7,236 nucleotides of DNA, from NCBI GenBank assembly GCA_021798135.1, contig JAJZYI010000181.1, positions 1 through 7,236 of the forward strand, given 5' to 3'. The position numbers were made by a program, and so were the translations under genes. Positions within the stretch are counted from its first letter, which is position 1. Every line of letters starts with the position of its first letter. Shown here piece after piece: positions 1 to 5,854 of this stretch. The stretch comes from Actinomycetes bacterium (GTDB taxonomy: Bacteria > Actinomycetota > Acidimicrobiia > Acidimicrobiales > UBA8190). The notes beneath the pieces are model-generated. The model searched no databases. It was given only the letters and a program-made list of their open reading frames with translations, and was not told where the DNA came from.

Positions 1-2
1 GT

Positions 3-50
3 GGCGCCGCCACCGGCACGGGCCCGGCGGCGTCCCCCGGCGAGCGGTGA
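3..50 (+). CDS. possible C-terminal end of an upstream gene (partial)
   Basis: A frame open from the window edge reads GATGTGPAASPGER and stops at TGA 48-50, 12 bp before the response regulator start. All 15 sense codons end in G or C, as expected for coding DNA here, but the sample is tiny. A histidine kinase often precedes an OmpR-type regulator, so its tail could end here; nothing in these residues identifies one. An alternative frame open from base 1 stops at TGA 64-66, overlapping the regulator's GTG as GTGA, the arrangement seen elsewhere in this window. It has A/T at about six of 21 third positions, so I prefer the frame ending at 50. Confidence 0.3.
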   Translation, partial: GAATGTGPAASPGER

Positions 51-62
51 TCCGGCGGCACG

Positions 63-839
63 GTGAACCGGTCGGCCAACCCCGACGGGGCGACCCGGGT
101 CCTCGTGGTCGACGACGAGGAGTCGTACCGCGAGGCGCTCCAGATCGGCCTGCGGACCGAGGGCTTCGACGTCGACGTCGCCGCTGACGGGCCCGAGGGG
201 CTGCGCCTGTTCTCGGAGCGCCCACCGGACATCGTCCTGCTGGACGTGGTGCTCCCGGGCATGTCCGGCACCGACGTGTGCCGCCGGATGCGGGCACGGG
301 CGCCGGTGCCGGTGATCATGGTGAGCGCCCTCGACAGCGAGGTCGACGTCGTCGTCGGCCTGGAGGTCGGCGCGGCCGACTACGTGACCAAGCCGTTCCA
401 CCTGCGGGAGCTGGTGGCCCGCATCCAGGCCGTCCTGCGCCGGGTGGCGCCCCCGCCGGGCTACGGCGACCACGGGCCGGGCGCCGGCCAGGCCGCCGAG
501 GTCGTGACCGTCGGGCCGCTCTCCGTGGACCTGGGGCGCCGGGTCGTCACGGTCGACGGGGAGCCCGTCTACCTGTCGCGGCGCGAGTTCGACCTGCTGG
601 CGTGCCTGGTGTCGCCGGTCGGGCAGGTCTGGACGCGCGACGAGCTGATCGACCGGCTCTGGGCGGGACGAGACCTGGCCGACACCCGCACGCTCGACAC
701 GCACATCCGCCGCCTGCGCATGAAGCTCGAACCCGACCCGGCGCGGCCCCGCTACCTGCGCACCGTGCGCGGGGTGGGCTTCCGCCTGGACGCGGCACCC
801 CTCGGCGCCGACGCTGGCCTGCCGGCCGGCAGCGCCTGA
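63..839 (+). CDS. OmpR/PhoB-family two-component response regulator
   Basis: A 258-residue cytoplasmic transcription factor, probably switched by phosphorylation from a sensor histidine kinase. The N-terminal receiver domain (about residues 12-128) has the acidic pair D17-D18, the phosphoacceptor D61 in IVLLDVVLPG, the switch residue S88, the aromatic Y107 and the conserved K110 in the YVTKPF motif. After a Gly/Pro-rich linker (about 129-145) comes an OmpR-type winged helix (about 146-243), with LSRREFDLL, the recognition-helix region TLDTHIRRLRMKL and the wing RTVRGVGFRL. Length and domain order are normal for the family. GTG at 63 puts the first strand of the receiver domain about 12 residues in, as usual; no clear ribosome-binding site precedes it. 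No complete kinase lies in the window, though a partner could end just upstream. Target genes cannot be inferred. Confidence 0.96.
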   Translation: MNRSANPDGATRVLVVDDEESYREALQIGLRTEGFDVDVAADGPEGLRLFSERPPDIVLLDVVLPGMSGTDVCRRMRARAPVPVIMVSALDSEVDVVVGLEVGAADYVTKPFHLRELVARIQAVLRRVAPPPGYGDHGPGAGQAAEVVTVGPLSVDLGRRVVTVDGEPVYLSRREFDLLACLVSPVGQVWTRDELIDRLWAGRDLADTRTLDTHIRRLRMKLEPDPARPRYLRTVRGVGFRLDAAPLGADAGLPAGSA

Positions 840-856
840 CGCCGCGCGGCTCAGGC
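834..856. terminator. bidirectional hairpin spanning two convergent stop codons
   Basis: GCCTGA (834-839) pairs with TCAGGC (851-856). With C840 bulged, GCC (841-843) pairs with GGC (848-850) around the loop GCGC. The regulator's stop TGA (837-839) therefore pairs with the complement of the Nudix gene's stop (851-853). A second perfect 14-bp palindrome, CTGCCGGCCGGCAG, sits at 819-832 in the last codons of the regulator. There is no T-run on either side, which is common for actinobacterial terminators. A terminator role is inferred from the position in an 11-bp convergent gap. Confidence 0.55.
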
Positions 857-1597
857 CTGTGCCGGCGGGTCGGCCGCCGGCCGCTCGCCGTCCCCCCCGC
901 CCGCGACCTCCGGGTCGCCGCGCCACATGGGCTGACGGGGCCGGTCGAACAGCACCTCGACCGGCTCGCCCCGCAGCGCGCTGAAGACGTGCGAGCCCCA
1001 GCGCTCGGCCCCGGCGAGCGGCTGCGGCAGCGCGTCGGGGGCGAACCAGCCGACGTCCGCGCACTCGAGCGGGTGGGCTTCGAGCTCGCCACCCACCGCC
1101 CGGCAGTGGAAGACGAGGGAGTAGAAGGGCATGCGGGTGAACCCCAGCCGCAGGCCGTCGAGCACCGCGATCAGGCGGAGGGGCTCGACCTCGATGCCGG
1201 TCTCCTCCAGCACCTCCTTCACGACCACCTCGGCTGCCGAGTACCCGACGTCGGCCCAGCCCGTCGGGTACAGCCACACGCCGGAGTCGGCCCGCTTGAT
1301 GAGCAGGATCTCCCCCCGGTCGTTGCCCACGGCGGCGCCGACCGCCACCTTGGGCGTGACGTACCCGGGCACGCCACGCCCGACGGAGGCCAGCCACTCC
1401 TCGACCGTCCCGCCCGCGTCCTCGGCGCCGCCCGAGCCCCGGTCGGCTGCCACCTGGATGTCGGCAGCGACGCGCAGGACCTCCTCGAACCGCTCCCGCT
1501 CGTACAGGTTGTCGGAGAACCCGAGGCCGGTGCGGGCGATCGCGGCCAGGCTCTGGCTCCACCGCAGGAGCTGGCGGGGCGACACCGGTGTGTCCAC
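851..1597 (-). CDS. Nudix hydrolase with N-terminal accessory domain
   Basis: A 248-residue protein read from GTG at 1597. Residues 1-70 form a helical region (LLRWSQSLAAIARTGLGF, then LYERERFEEVLRVAADI) like the accessory domain that precedes the catalytic fold in one group of Nudix enzymes. The catalytic domain starts near residue 80 (TPKVAVGAAV). Its Nudix box runs G113 to I135: it keeps E128, E131, E132 and G134, which bind the catalytic metal, but has Y119 where the consensus has Glu and K127 where it has Arg. Such proteins hydrolyse nucleoside diphosphates linked to another group; the substrate cannot be read from the sequence. Some relatives of this subgroup tolerate changes at these two positions, so I expect activity. 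The last 30 residues are a hydrophilic, probably disordered tail. It lies alone on the minus strand, converging on the response regulator. Confidence 0.93.
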   Translation of the reverse strand: MDTPVSPRQLLRWSQSLAAIARTGLGFSDNLYERERFEEVLRVAADIQVAADRGSGGAEDAGGTVEEWLASVGRGVPGYVTPKVAVGAAVGNDRGEILLIKRADSGVWLYPTGWADVGYSAAEVVVKEVLEETGIEVEPLRLIAVLDGLRLGFTRMPFYSLVFHCRAVGGELEAHPLECADVGWFAPDALPQPLAGAERWGSHVFSALRGEPVEVLFDRPRQPMWRGDPEVAGGGDGERPAADPPAQA

Positions 1598-1608
1598 GTC
1601 GCGACGCT

Positions 1609-1614
1609 ACCGTA
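1609..1614 (-). promoter_or_regulatory. possible -10 element for the Nudix gene
   Basis: On the minus strand TACGGT fits the TANNNT core of a -10 box and ends 11 nt before the GTG start, which would give a very short 5' leader. It overlaps the 8-bp palindrome CCGTACGG (1610-1617). I see no convincing -35 hexamer, so this is only a suggestion. Confidence 0.25.
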
Positions 1615-1660
1615 CGGACCCCGCCGGCGGCGCGGTCGGCGCGTCACGGCAACGGCCTCC

Positions 1661-1778
1661 GGTGCCCGCCAGCGCACCGTGGCGGTGGCTTGTGGTGCCC
1701 GCCGGGGCACCGTGGCAGTCGCTTGCGGTTCCCGCCGGGGCACCGTGGCGGCGCCCGCCGGCGCACCGCGGCGGTCGG
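1661..1778. repeat. 33-bp tandem repeat with hairpin-forming core
   Basis: Four copies of an 18-bp core begin at 1661, 1694, 1727 and 1750, spaced 33, 33 and 23 bp. The second copy, GGTGCCCGCCGGGGCACC (1694-1711), is a perfect 7-bp inverted repeat around GCCG. The third has one stem mismatch, and the first and fourth have the same dyad with small changes. Units are joined by GTGGC-rich linkers of 15, 15 and 5 bp. The array lies in the 276-bp spacer between the divergent Nudix gene and the small Cys-rich gene. The shortened third unit breaks any reading frame, so it is probably non-coding. Confidence 0.85.
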
Positions 1779-1873
1779 CCGGCCCACGCCGGGGCGGACC
1801 CCGCAGGGCGGGGTGCGACGGGGGCTTCGCGCGCCTGCCCGGCGAAGGGCCCCGCCATACGCAACAATGGCGC

Positions 1874-2068
1874 ATGGCCGTGCACGCCGACTGCCGCCAC
1901 TACGTCATGCAGACGACGGGGCGAGGGGAGAAGCTCGAGCGCTGCAAGGTCGACGCCAACGAGCACCTGCCGTTCGCCTGCCCCGAGGGCTGCATCTTCT
2001 ACGAGCCGCGCCGCGTGTCGCAGGCGGGGTGGCAGGTGGCACCGCCACCGGGCGAGCCGGGCAGCTGA
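1874..2068 (+). CDS. small four-cysteine protein, function unknown
   Basis: A 64-residue protein starting at ATG 1874 (MAVHADCRHYVMQ) and ending at TGA 2066-2068. It has four cysteines, C7, C24, C36 and C40, in the pattern C-x16-C-x11-C-x3-C, with nearby H4, H9 and H31. This suggests a small metal-binding (zinc or Fe-S) or disulfide-stabilised fold. The middle is charged (GRGEKLERCKVDANEH), followed by an aromatic segment FACPEGCIFYEPR and a Pro/Gly-rich tail. No signal peptide or membrane segment is visible, so it is probably cytoplasmic. An ATG at 1867 is in another frame. I cannot name a family. It is transcribed alone, out of the repeat-bearing spacer, and converges on the patatin-like gene; a hairpin overlaps its stop codon. 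Confidence 0.75.
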   Translation: MAVHADCRHYVMQTTGRGEKLERCKVDANEHLPFACPEGCIFYEPRRVSQAGWQVAPPPGEPGS

Positions 2069-2082
2069 GCCGGCTCGCCCGG
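2048..2082. terminator. bidirectional terminator, 13-bp perfect stem
   Basis: CCGGGCGAGCCGG (2048-2060) pairs perfectly with CCGGCTCGCCCGG (2070-2082) around a 9-nt loop, GCAGCTGAG, that contains the stop codon of the small Cys-rich gene. The stem occupies the last codons of that gene and about half of the 32-bp gap to the end of the patatin-like gene on the other strand. Position and strength suggest a terminator for both genes; there is no T-run. Confidence 0.7.
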
Positions 2083-2100
2083 CCCTCGGGCGGCAGGCTC

Positions 2101-3282
2101 TCAGGTCGCCGGCTCGGCGAGCACGCGGGGTACGGGGCTGCCCAGGGCGTCCGGCGTAGCCGGCGGGACGTCGCCCAGCCCGCCCGCCTCCCAGAAGTCG
2201 AGGACCTGCACGGCGTTGGCCCAGCCGGCGGCCATCAGGGCCGGGGTCGCCGAGAAGTCGTCGTAGCGGGCCACCGGCTCGGTGTCCACGGTGAGCACCA
2301 CCACCTCCACGCCTGGTGGGAGCGCCTGCAGCTCGCGGGTGAAGCGGGCGTGGATGGCGATGAAGAAGCCCGACAGGACGGCCTCGACCGGCCGGCGATG
2401 GAGCTGCGGGGTGTAGCGCAGCGGCCCGCAGAGCAGGACGAACACCCGACGGGCCCCGCCCTCGATGGCCCGTCCGATGGGGACGTTGTCCACGACGCCA
2501 CCGTCGATGAGCGGCTCGCCGTCGATCACCACCGGGGGGAGCAGCGCCGGGAGCGCCGCCGACGCGAGCACCGCCTCGACGACGGGGCCGCGGTCGAACC
2601 AGCGGACCTGGCCGTGGGCCAGGGAGGTGGCGACCACCTGCAGCGGGACCGCTGCGTCCTCGATGCGCTCGTACTCGAGCGAGCTGGCCACCAGGCGGCG
2701 GAGGCCCGAGTTGTCGTGGACGGCAGGCCGGGTCTGGAAGAAGCGCCACGGAGCGGGGATCCTGCCCTGGGGGAACACGTCCTCGCGCGTGACTCGCTGC
2801 CACACCGACGCGAGCACGGCGACGCCGGACGCGTCCGGGCTCCCGGCGAACCCGGCGGCGTTGATGGCGCCCACGGACGAGCCGTAGACGGCGTCGGGGA
2901 CGATGCCGCGGGCGGTGAGTGCCTGGAGCATCCCGATCTGCGCGGCGCCACGGGCCCCGCCGCCGGCCAGGACGAAGGCGGTGGGCACCGGCCGGCCGGG
3001 GCGCAGGGGCCGGGCCACCCGGTCCCACGGCCGCACGGGGCCCCGGAAGACGGCCCCCGGATACTGGAGCCGGCGATCGGCGGGCGTGGCGTGGCCCGAT
3101 CCGGCCGGCTCCCGCTGCGGTCCGTGGCCGGGACCGTGGCCGTTGCCGTCCACGGGGCTGCCCTCGCGGCCGTGGCGGTTGCCGAGCACCGGCACCCGCG
3201 CCGCCGAGCGGGCCAGGGCGTCGGGCAGGCGCGACCCTGGGCGCGCCGGCCCGTCCGGCAGGCGTTCGTCGGAAGGCGTCAC
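2101..3282 (-). CDS. patatin-like phospholipase / acyl hydrolase
   Basis: A 393-residue protein from GTG at 3282. The patatin domain starts near residue 99 (VPTAFVLAGGGARGAA) with the oxyanion-hole loop G107-G109/R111/G112. The nucleophile is S136 in GSSVG, and the catalytic Asp is D260 in the DGG motif (LIDGGVVDN). This Ser-Asp dyad hydrolyses acyl esters of lipids; the natural substrate is unknown. Residues 1-98 are Pro/Arg/Gly-rich and look disordered, including the Gly/His stretch DGNGHGPGHGP (45-55). The open frame extends upstream to 3513, but I chose 3282 because this GTG overlaps the TGA of the upstream membrane-protein gene (GTGA), implying translational coupling. A start nearer the domain remains possible. 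No signal peptide is seen; the coupled one-pass membrane protein may place it near the membrane, which is inference. Confidence 0.92.
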   Translation of the reverse strand: MTPSDERLPDGPARPGSRLPDALARSAARVPVLGNRHGREGSPVDGNGHGPGHGPQREPAGSGHATPADRRLQYPGAVFRGPVRPWDRVARPLRPGRPVPTAFVLAGGGARGAAQIGMLQALTARGIVPDAVYGSSVGAINAAGFAGSPDASGVAVLASVWQRVTREDVFPQGRIPAPWRFFQTRPAVHDNSGLRRLVASSLEYERIEDAAVPLQVVATSLAHGQVRWFDRGPVVEAVLASAALPALLPPVVIDGEPLIDGGVVDNVPIGRAIEGGARRVFVLLCGPLRYTPQLHRRPVEAVLSGFFIAIHARFTRELQALPPGVEVVVLTVDTEPVARYDDFSATPALMAAGWANAVQVLDFWEAGGLGDVPPATPDALGSPVPRVLAEPAT

Positions 3283-3458
3283 GTCCGGCGCCCGGGACCG
3301 CCGGGGGGCTCGTCGCCGGCGCGACCCGCAGTGGCCGCCTCGGCCCGGCGCCGGCGCTCGGCGCGGTCCCTGCGCACCGCCCAGCGGACCGCCAGGAAGG
3401 CGACGGCCGCCATCAGGACCACGAACACGGCGAAGACGGCTATGAACGCGCCGGTCAC
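3279..3458 (-). CDS. small single-pass membrane protein
   Basis: A 59-residue protein from GTG at 3458 (VTGAFIAVFAVFVVLM). Residues 4-24 form one strongly hydrophobic segment, followed at once by a very basic stretch (R25 to R38, including RRDRAERRRRAE) and a Gly/Pro-rich tail. By the positive-inside rule the C-terminus should be cytoplasmic. The stop TGA (3279-3281) overlaps the GTG of the patatin-like gene by GTGA, so the two are probably one operon with coupled translation. The same frame is open upstream to 3890, but that part is a low-complexity Pro/Arg translation running through the intergenic repeats, so the start at 3458 is preferred. I recognise no family. It could be a membrane anchor or modulator for the hydrolase, which is inference. 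Confidence 0.65.
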   Translation of the reverse strand: MTGAFIAVFAVFVVLMAAVAFLAVRWAVRRDRAERRRRAEAATAGRAGDEPPGGPGRRT

Positions 3459-3609
3459 GGCAGCGCGGCCCCGGCCGGGCCGGACGCAGCGTCGCTGGAG
3501 GGCCGGGCTGCACGGCGCGTCGGCGTGGTCCGGGAGGACCGACCGGGTGCGTGCCGCGGCTGCGGGCGGGCGGCGTGCGGCATCGCCACCCAGGCTAACG
3601 GCAGCAGCG

Positions 3610-3723
3610 CCGGCTGGTTGGCGACCGGGCACCCGGGCGGCTCGGGACCGGGCATCCGGCTGGTTGGTGTCCGCGCGCCGGCTGGTTGGTGTCCGGGCAC
3701 CCGGGCGGCTCGGGACCGTGCAC
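3610..3723. repeat. 46/22/46-bp tandem repeat block
   Basis: Three tandem units each begin CCGGCTGGTTGG, at 3610, 3656 and 3678. The first (3610-3655) and third (3678-3723) are 46 bp and match at 42 positions. The second is a 22-bp truncated copy matching the start of the third. The long units also share GGGCACCCGGGCGGCTCGGG. Neither unit length is a multiple of three and the block lies between divergent starts, so it is non-coding. Confidence 0.85.
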
Positions 3724-3804
3724 CCGGGCGAGCGGGCCATCCTCGCCGCGAGCCCGGTCCCGTGCGCGTCCACGGCGCGGGGAGCGCCCGGAGAGCCCCC
3801 CATC

Positions 3805-3824
3805 GTGTGCGTCACACCCGGGTG
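3805..3824. promoter_or_regulatory. overlapping dyads before the plus-strand operon
   Basis: GTGTG-CGT-CACAC (3805-3817) is a 5-bp inverted repeat and overlaps the perfect 10-bp palindrome CACCCGGGTG (3815-3824). The palindrome ends 5 bp before ATG 3830. Being next to a start and symmetric, it could be a repressor-type operator. No recognisable -10 or -35 element was found, so the role is a guess. Confidence 0.3.
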
Positions 3825-3829
3825 CCAGC

Positions 3830-4984
3830 ATGCGCCCGATGACACGCGCCGCTGGTGAGGGACGAGCTGCCGAGGAGGCGGGACCGGCATGGGGAGCGCC
3901 GCCGGGGTGCACTGGCGACGACCCCCTGTCCCTCCTCCGGGGCGGGGGGCGGTCGCGACCGACCGTCGACCGGGATGCCGCGTGGGGCCTGCGCGAGTGG
4001 GTCGAGGACGAGCTGGCGGGGTGGCCCGGCGATGGAGCGGCTCCCGTTGCCGTCGGATGGTGGGCCCTCCCGCTGGGCAGCGCCGTTCCCTGGTCGGGCA
4101 GCGCCGTCACCAGCTCGGGCAGGGCGGCGGCCGACGGCGCCGGGCCGGAGCGGGGCCGGCGAGGAGCGGGAGCGGAGCGGCCCGCCGACCGCGTGCTCGA
4201 CGGTCTGGTGCGCATCCTGTTCCGCCAATGGGTCACCTGCGGGCGCGTCCAGGACCCGCTCGCTGACGCGCTGGCCGGCTTGCGCGCCGGCGGTGACCCC
4301 GCCGGCCTGGCGGCAACGGTCGCCGGCCTGCCGACAGCGAGGCGTCGCGCCCTGGCCGCCGAGCTCGCCCGGCACGTCGGACGGCTGTCGAGGACGTGGC
4401 CGACGGTCGATCCCGGGTGGGTGCCGCGCACCGGCGAGCGGTGGACGGTCCCGGTGGCGGGAGGGCGGGCCGTGCTGCTCGGCCACCCCGACCTCGTCCT
4501 CGGCTGGCCGGCTCGCGAGCGGGCGTCGGTCGGTCTGGTGGCGGTGACGGCGGGGCCGGTCGGGTCCGCGCCCTGGCGCCGAGCGTGGTTCGCAGCCCTG
4601 GTCGAGACGCTGCGGTCCGGGGCGCCACCGTTCCAGGTCTCGGTGTTCTCCACCGGCGACGGGACCATCGACACCAGGGCAGTTGCCGCGCACGACCTGG
4701 TCGCCGTGGCCGGTGCCGTCATAGGCACCATCCGGTCGGCGGCCGACGGTCCCCCCCGGGCATCCGACGCAGCCGGTGTGGAGGGCCGGCGCGCCGGCGA
4801 CGGTCCGTCCCGCCGTGACCTGCCGCGCCGGCCGGCGGTTCCGGTCCGGCGCCCCAGGCCGGAGCCGGCGGTGCCCAGCGGCGATGGCTCCGTTACCACG
4901 ATGCGTGCGCACTGCGCTGCCCTCCGTCCGGAAGAGCGTGCCTGGCGGCGCGGCGGTGGCCTGCCGCCCACGGTGGCGTCGTGA
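3830..4984 (+). CDS. unknown protein with degenerate PD-(D/E)XK-like domain
   Basis: A 384-residue protein from ATG 3830; ATG 3839 (MTRAAGEGRA) is an equally good start, and neither has a ribosome-binding site. Residues 1-120 are mostly low complexity, with a duplicated GSAV segment near 83-93. Residues 122-190 look helical. Residues 197-303 follow the layout of a RecB-like nuclease core: an Arg/Val strand pair (ERWTVPVAGGRAVLLG), then D221 in PDLVLG, then a strand LVAVTAG where the family has D/E-x-K plus T-G, then a helix WFAALVETLRSGAPPF and a strand SVFSTGDG. The essential acid and lysine are absent, so nuclease activity is unlikely. The tail 305-384 is Arg/Pro/Ala-rich. The stop overlaps the next gene's GTG, so the two should be co-translated. 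Coding status is likely; the fold assignment is inference. Confidence 0.7.
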   Translation: MRPMTRAAGEGRAAEEAGPAWGAPPGCTGDDPLSLLRGGGRSRPTVDRDAAWGLREWVEDELAGWPGDGAAPVAVGWWALPLGSAVPWSGSAVTSSGRAAADGAGPERGRRGAGAERPADRVLDGLVRILFRQWVTCGRVQDPLADALAGLRAGGDPAGLAATVAGLPTARRRALAAELARHVGRLSRTWPTVDPGWVPRTGERWTVPVAGGRAVLLGHPDLVLGWPARERASVGLVAVTAGPVGSAPWRRAWFAALVETLRSGAPPFQVSVFSTGDGTIDTRAVAAHDLVAVAGAVIGTIRSAADGPPRASDAAGVEGRRAGDGPSRRDLPRRPAVPVRRPRPEPAVPSGDGSVTTMRAHCAALRPEERAWRRGGGLPPTVAS

Positions 4985-5853
4985 GCGCGCCCTTGTCGAC
5001 CGAGCTCGACCGGCCGAGCGCGCTGGCCGCGGTGCTCGGTGGCGCGCCGCCCAGCGCGGTGACAACTGCAGGTGTCGCCGCCGCGCGGGCTGAGCTCGGC
5101 CGCTCGCTGCCGAACGGGCGCCCGGCCGGCGGTTCCGGCGCTGTGCTCCGGCTGGATCGCCGTCGCTTCGCCGCGTTGCGCCGGGGGCCCGCGGGTCTCG
5201 ACGGGATCGACCTCCCGTTCCGCTGCTCGCCGGCGCGCTGCCGGAGGGCCATCGGGCTCGACGCCCTTGACCGCTGCCTGCGCAACCGGGCGACGTCGCC
5301 TGCGATCGCCGTCGCGGAGGTGCTGGCGGACGCCGAGGCGCGCCTCGTCGGTCCGGGGACCGGCCACGGCGTCCCGTGGTGGGCTCCGTGGTGGCACCGC
5401 CAGCCGCTCGGCGGGCGAGCCGTGGTGCAGGCGGAGGCGGTCGTGTGGGCCACCCAGGTCTACACAGGCATCGACTGGCGCCGCGCCGGTCGCCGCGCCG
5501 TCGTCGTCACCCGGGACCAGCGCGTGCGCGTCGCCGGCGCACCGTGGTGCCGGCTCGAGGGCCGGGCCGACGTGCGGGTGGAGGCCGAGTCCGGCGGCGC
5601 GGCCCTCGTCGTCGTCGGGAGCGGGCCCGCCCCGGCCGACTGGTCGCTCGACCTCGGCTTCCCGGCGCTGGTCTCGCACCTCGCCGGCGGGCGCTCGGCC
5701 GTGTCGCTGGTCGTCGGGTGGTGGCCCGACAGCGGCCAGGTCCGCCAGGTGCGCGTCGACGACGCAACCCTGGTGGCGATGGCCGGTGCCACCGCCGCGG
5801 CGGCGTCGACCTGGTGGCACGCCTCAGTCCCTCCCGAGGTGTTCGGCGCGTAG
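4981..5853 (+). CDS. unknown protein, paralogue of the preceding gene's C-terminal domain
   Basis: A 290-residue protein from GTG 4981, which overlaps the previous stop as GTGA, ending at TAG 5851-5853. Residues 55-102 include the segment LDGIDLPFRCSPARCRRAIG with C82, C87 and C99. Residues 131-166 are Trp-rich (VPWWAPWWH) and lead into a helix AVVQAEAVVWATQVYTGIDW. Residues 178-275 parallel the upstream protein: VAG.., LEGRADVRV (D197), ALVVVGSGPAP, FPALVSHLAGG, SLVVGWWPDSGQ and VDDATLVAMAGAT. As upstream, the position of the D/E-x-K motif (LVVVGSG) has no acid or lysine. No signal peptide or membrane span is seen. The two proteins probably act together, perhaps as a heterodimer, because of coupling and shared architecture. 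I cannot name a family or function. Confidence 0.82.
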   Translation: MSAPLSTELDRPSALAAVLGGAPPSAVTTAGVAAARAELGRSLPNGRPAGGSGAVLRLDRRRFAALRRGPAGLDGIDLPFRCSPARCRRAIGLDALDRCLRNRATSPAIAVAEVLADAEARLVGPGTGHGVPWWAPWWHRQPLGGRAVVQAEAVVWATQVYTGIDWRRAGRRAVVVTRDQRVRVAGAPWCRLEGRADVRVEAESGGAALVVVGSGPAPADWSLDLGFPALVSHLAGGRSAVSLVVGWWPDSGQVRQVRVDDATLVAMAGATAAAASTWWHASVPPEVFGA

Positions 5854-5854
5854 G

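Larger units (their letters stand above)
3459..3829. other. 371-bp divergent intergenic region
   Basis: This spacer separates the starts of the minus-strand membrane-protein/patatin operon and the plus-strand pair of unknown genes, so promoters for both should lie here. It contains a tandem-repeat block (3610-3723), four CACCCGGG motifs (3630, 3698, 3721, 3815) and a dyad next to the plus-strand start. Bases 3459-3609 show no coding sequence or structure I can support. All open frames through the region give Arg/Pro/Gly-rich translations without a domain. Confidence 0.6.

Noticed and set aside
1661..1778. CRISPR array
   Set aside because: Units are contiguous with similar linkers of 5 to 15 bp; there are no unique spacers of 30 bp or so and no cas genes. 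The same holds for the arrays at 3610 and 5901.
278..1873. Long plus-strand open frame running through the response regulator, antisense to the Nudix gene and on to the small Cys-rich gene
   Set aside because: Its translation is Arg/Pro/Gly-rich with no domain and overlaps two well-supported genes. Only the last part, from ATG 1874, looks like a protein.
3686..3829. Upstream start at 3686 for the first unknown gene
   Set aside because: It would place repeat-derived, low-complexity sequence at the N-terminus; ATG 3830 or 3839 just after the dyad is more sensible.
1588..3858. 756-codon plus-strand open frame antisense to the patatin and membrane-protein genes
   Set aside because: It crosses a strong patatin domain on the other strand and two repeat or spacer regions; no recognisable domain.
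3595..5820. 741-codon minus-strand open frame opposite the coupled pair of unknown genes
   Set aside because: High GC leaves antisense frames open. The translation is low complexity, while the plus-strand frames show strand/helix patterning, GTGA coupling and mutual similarity.
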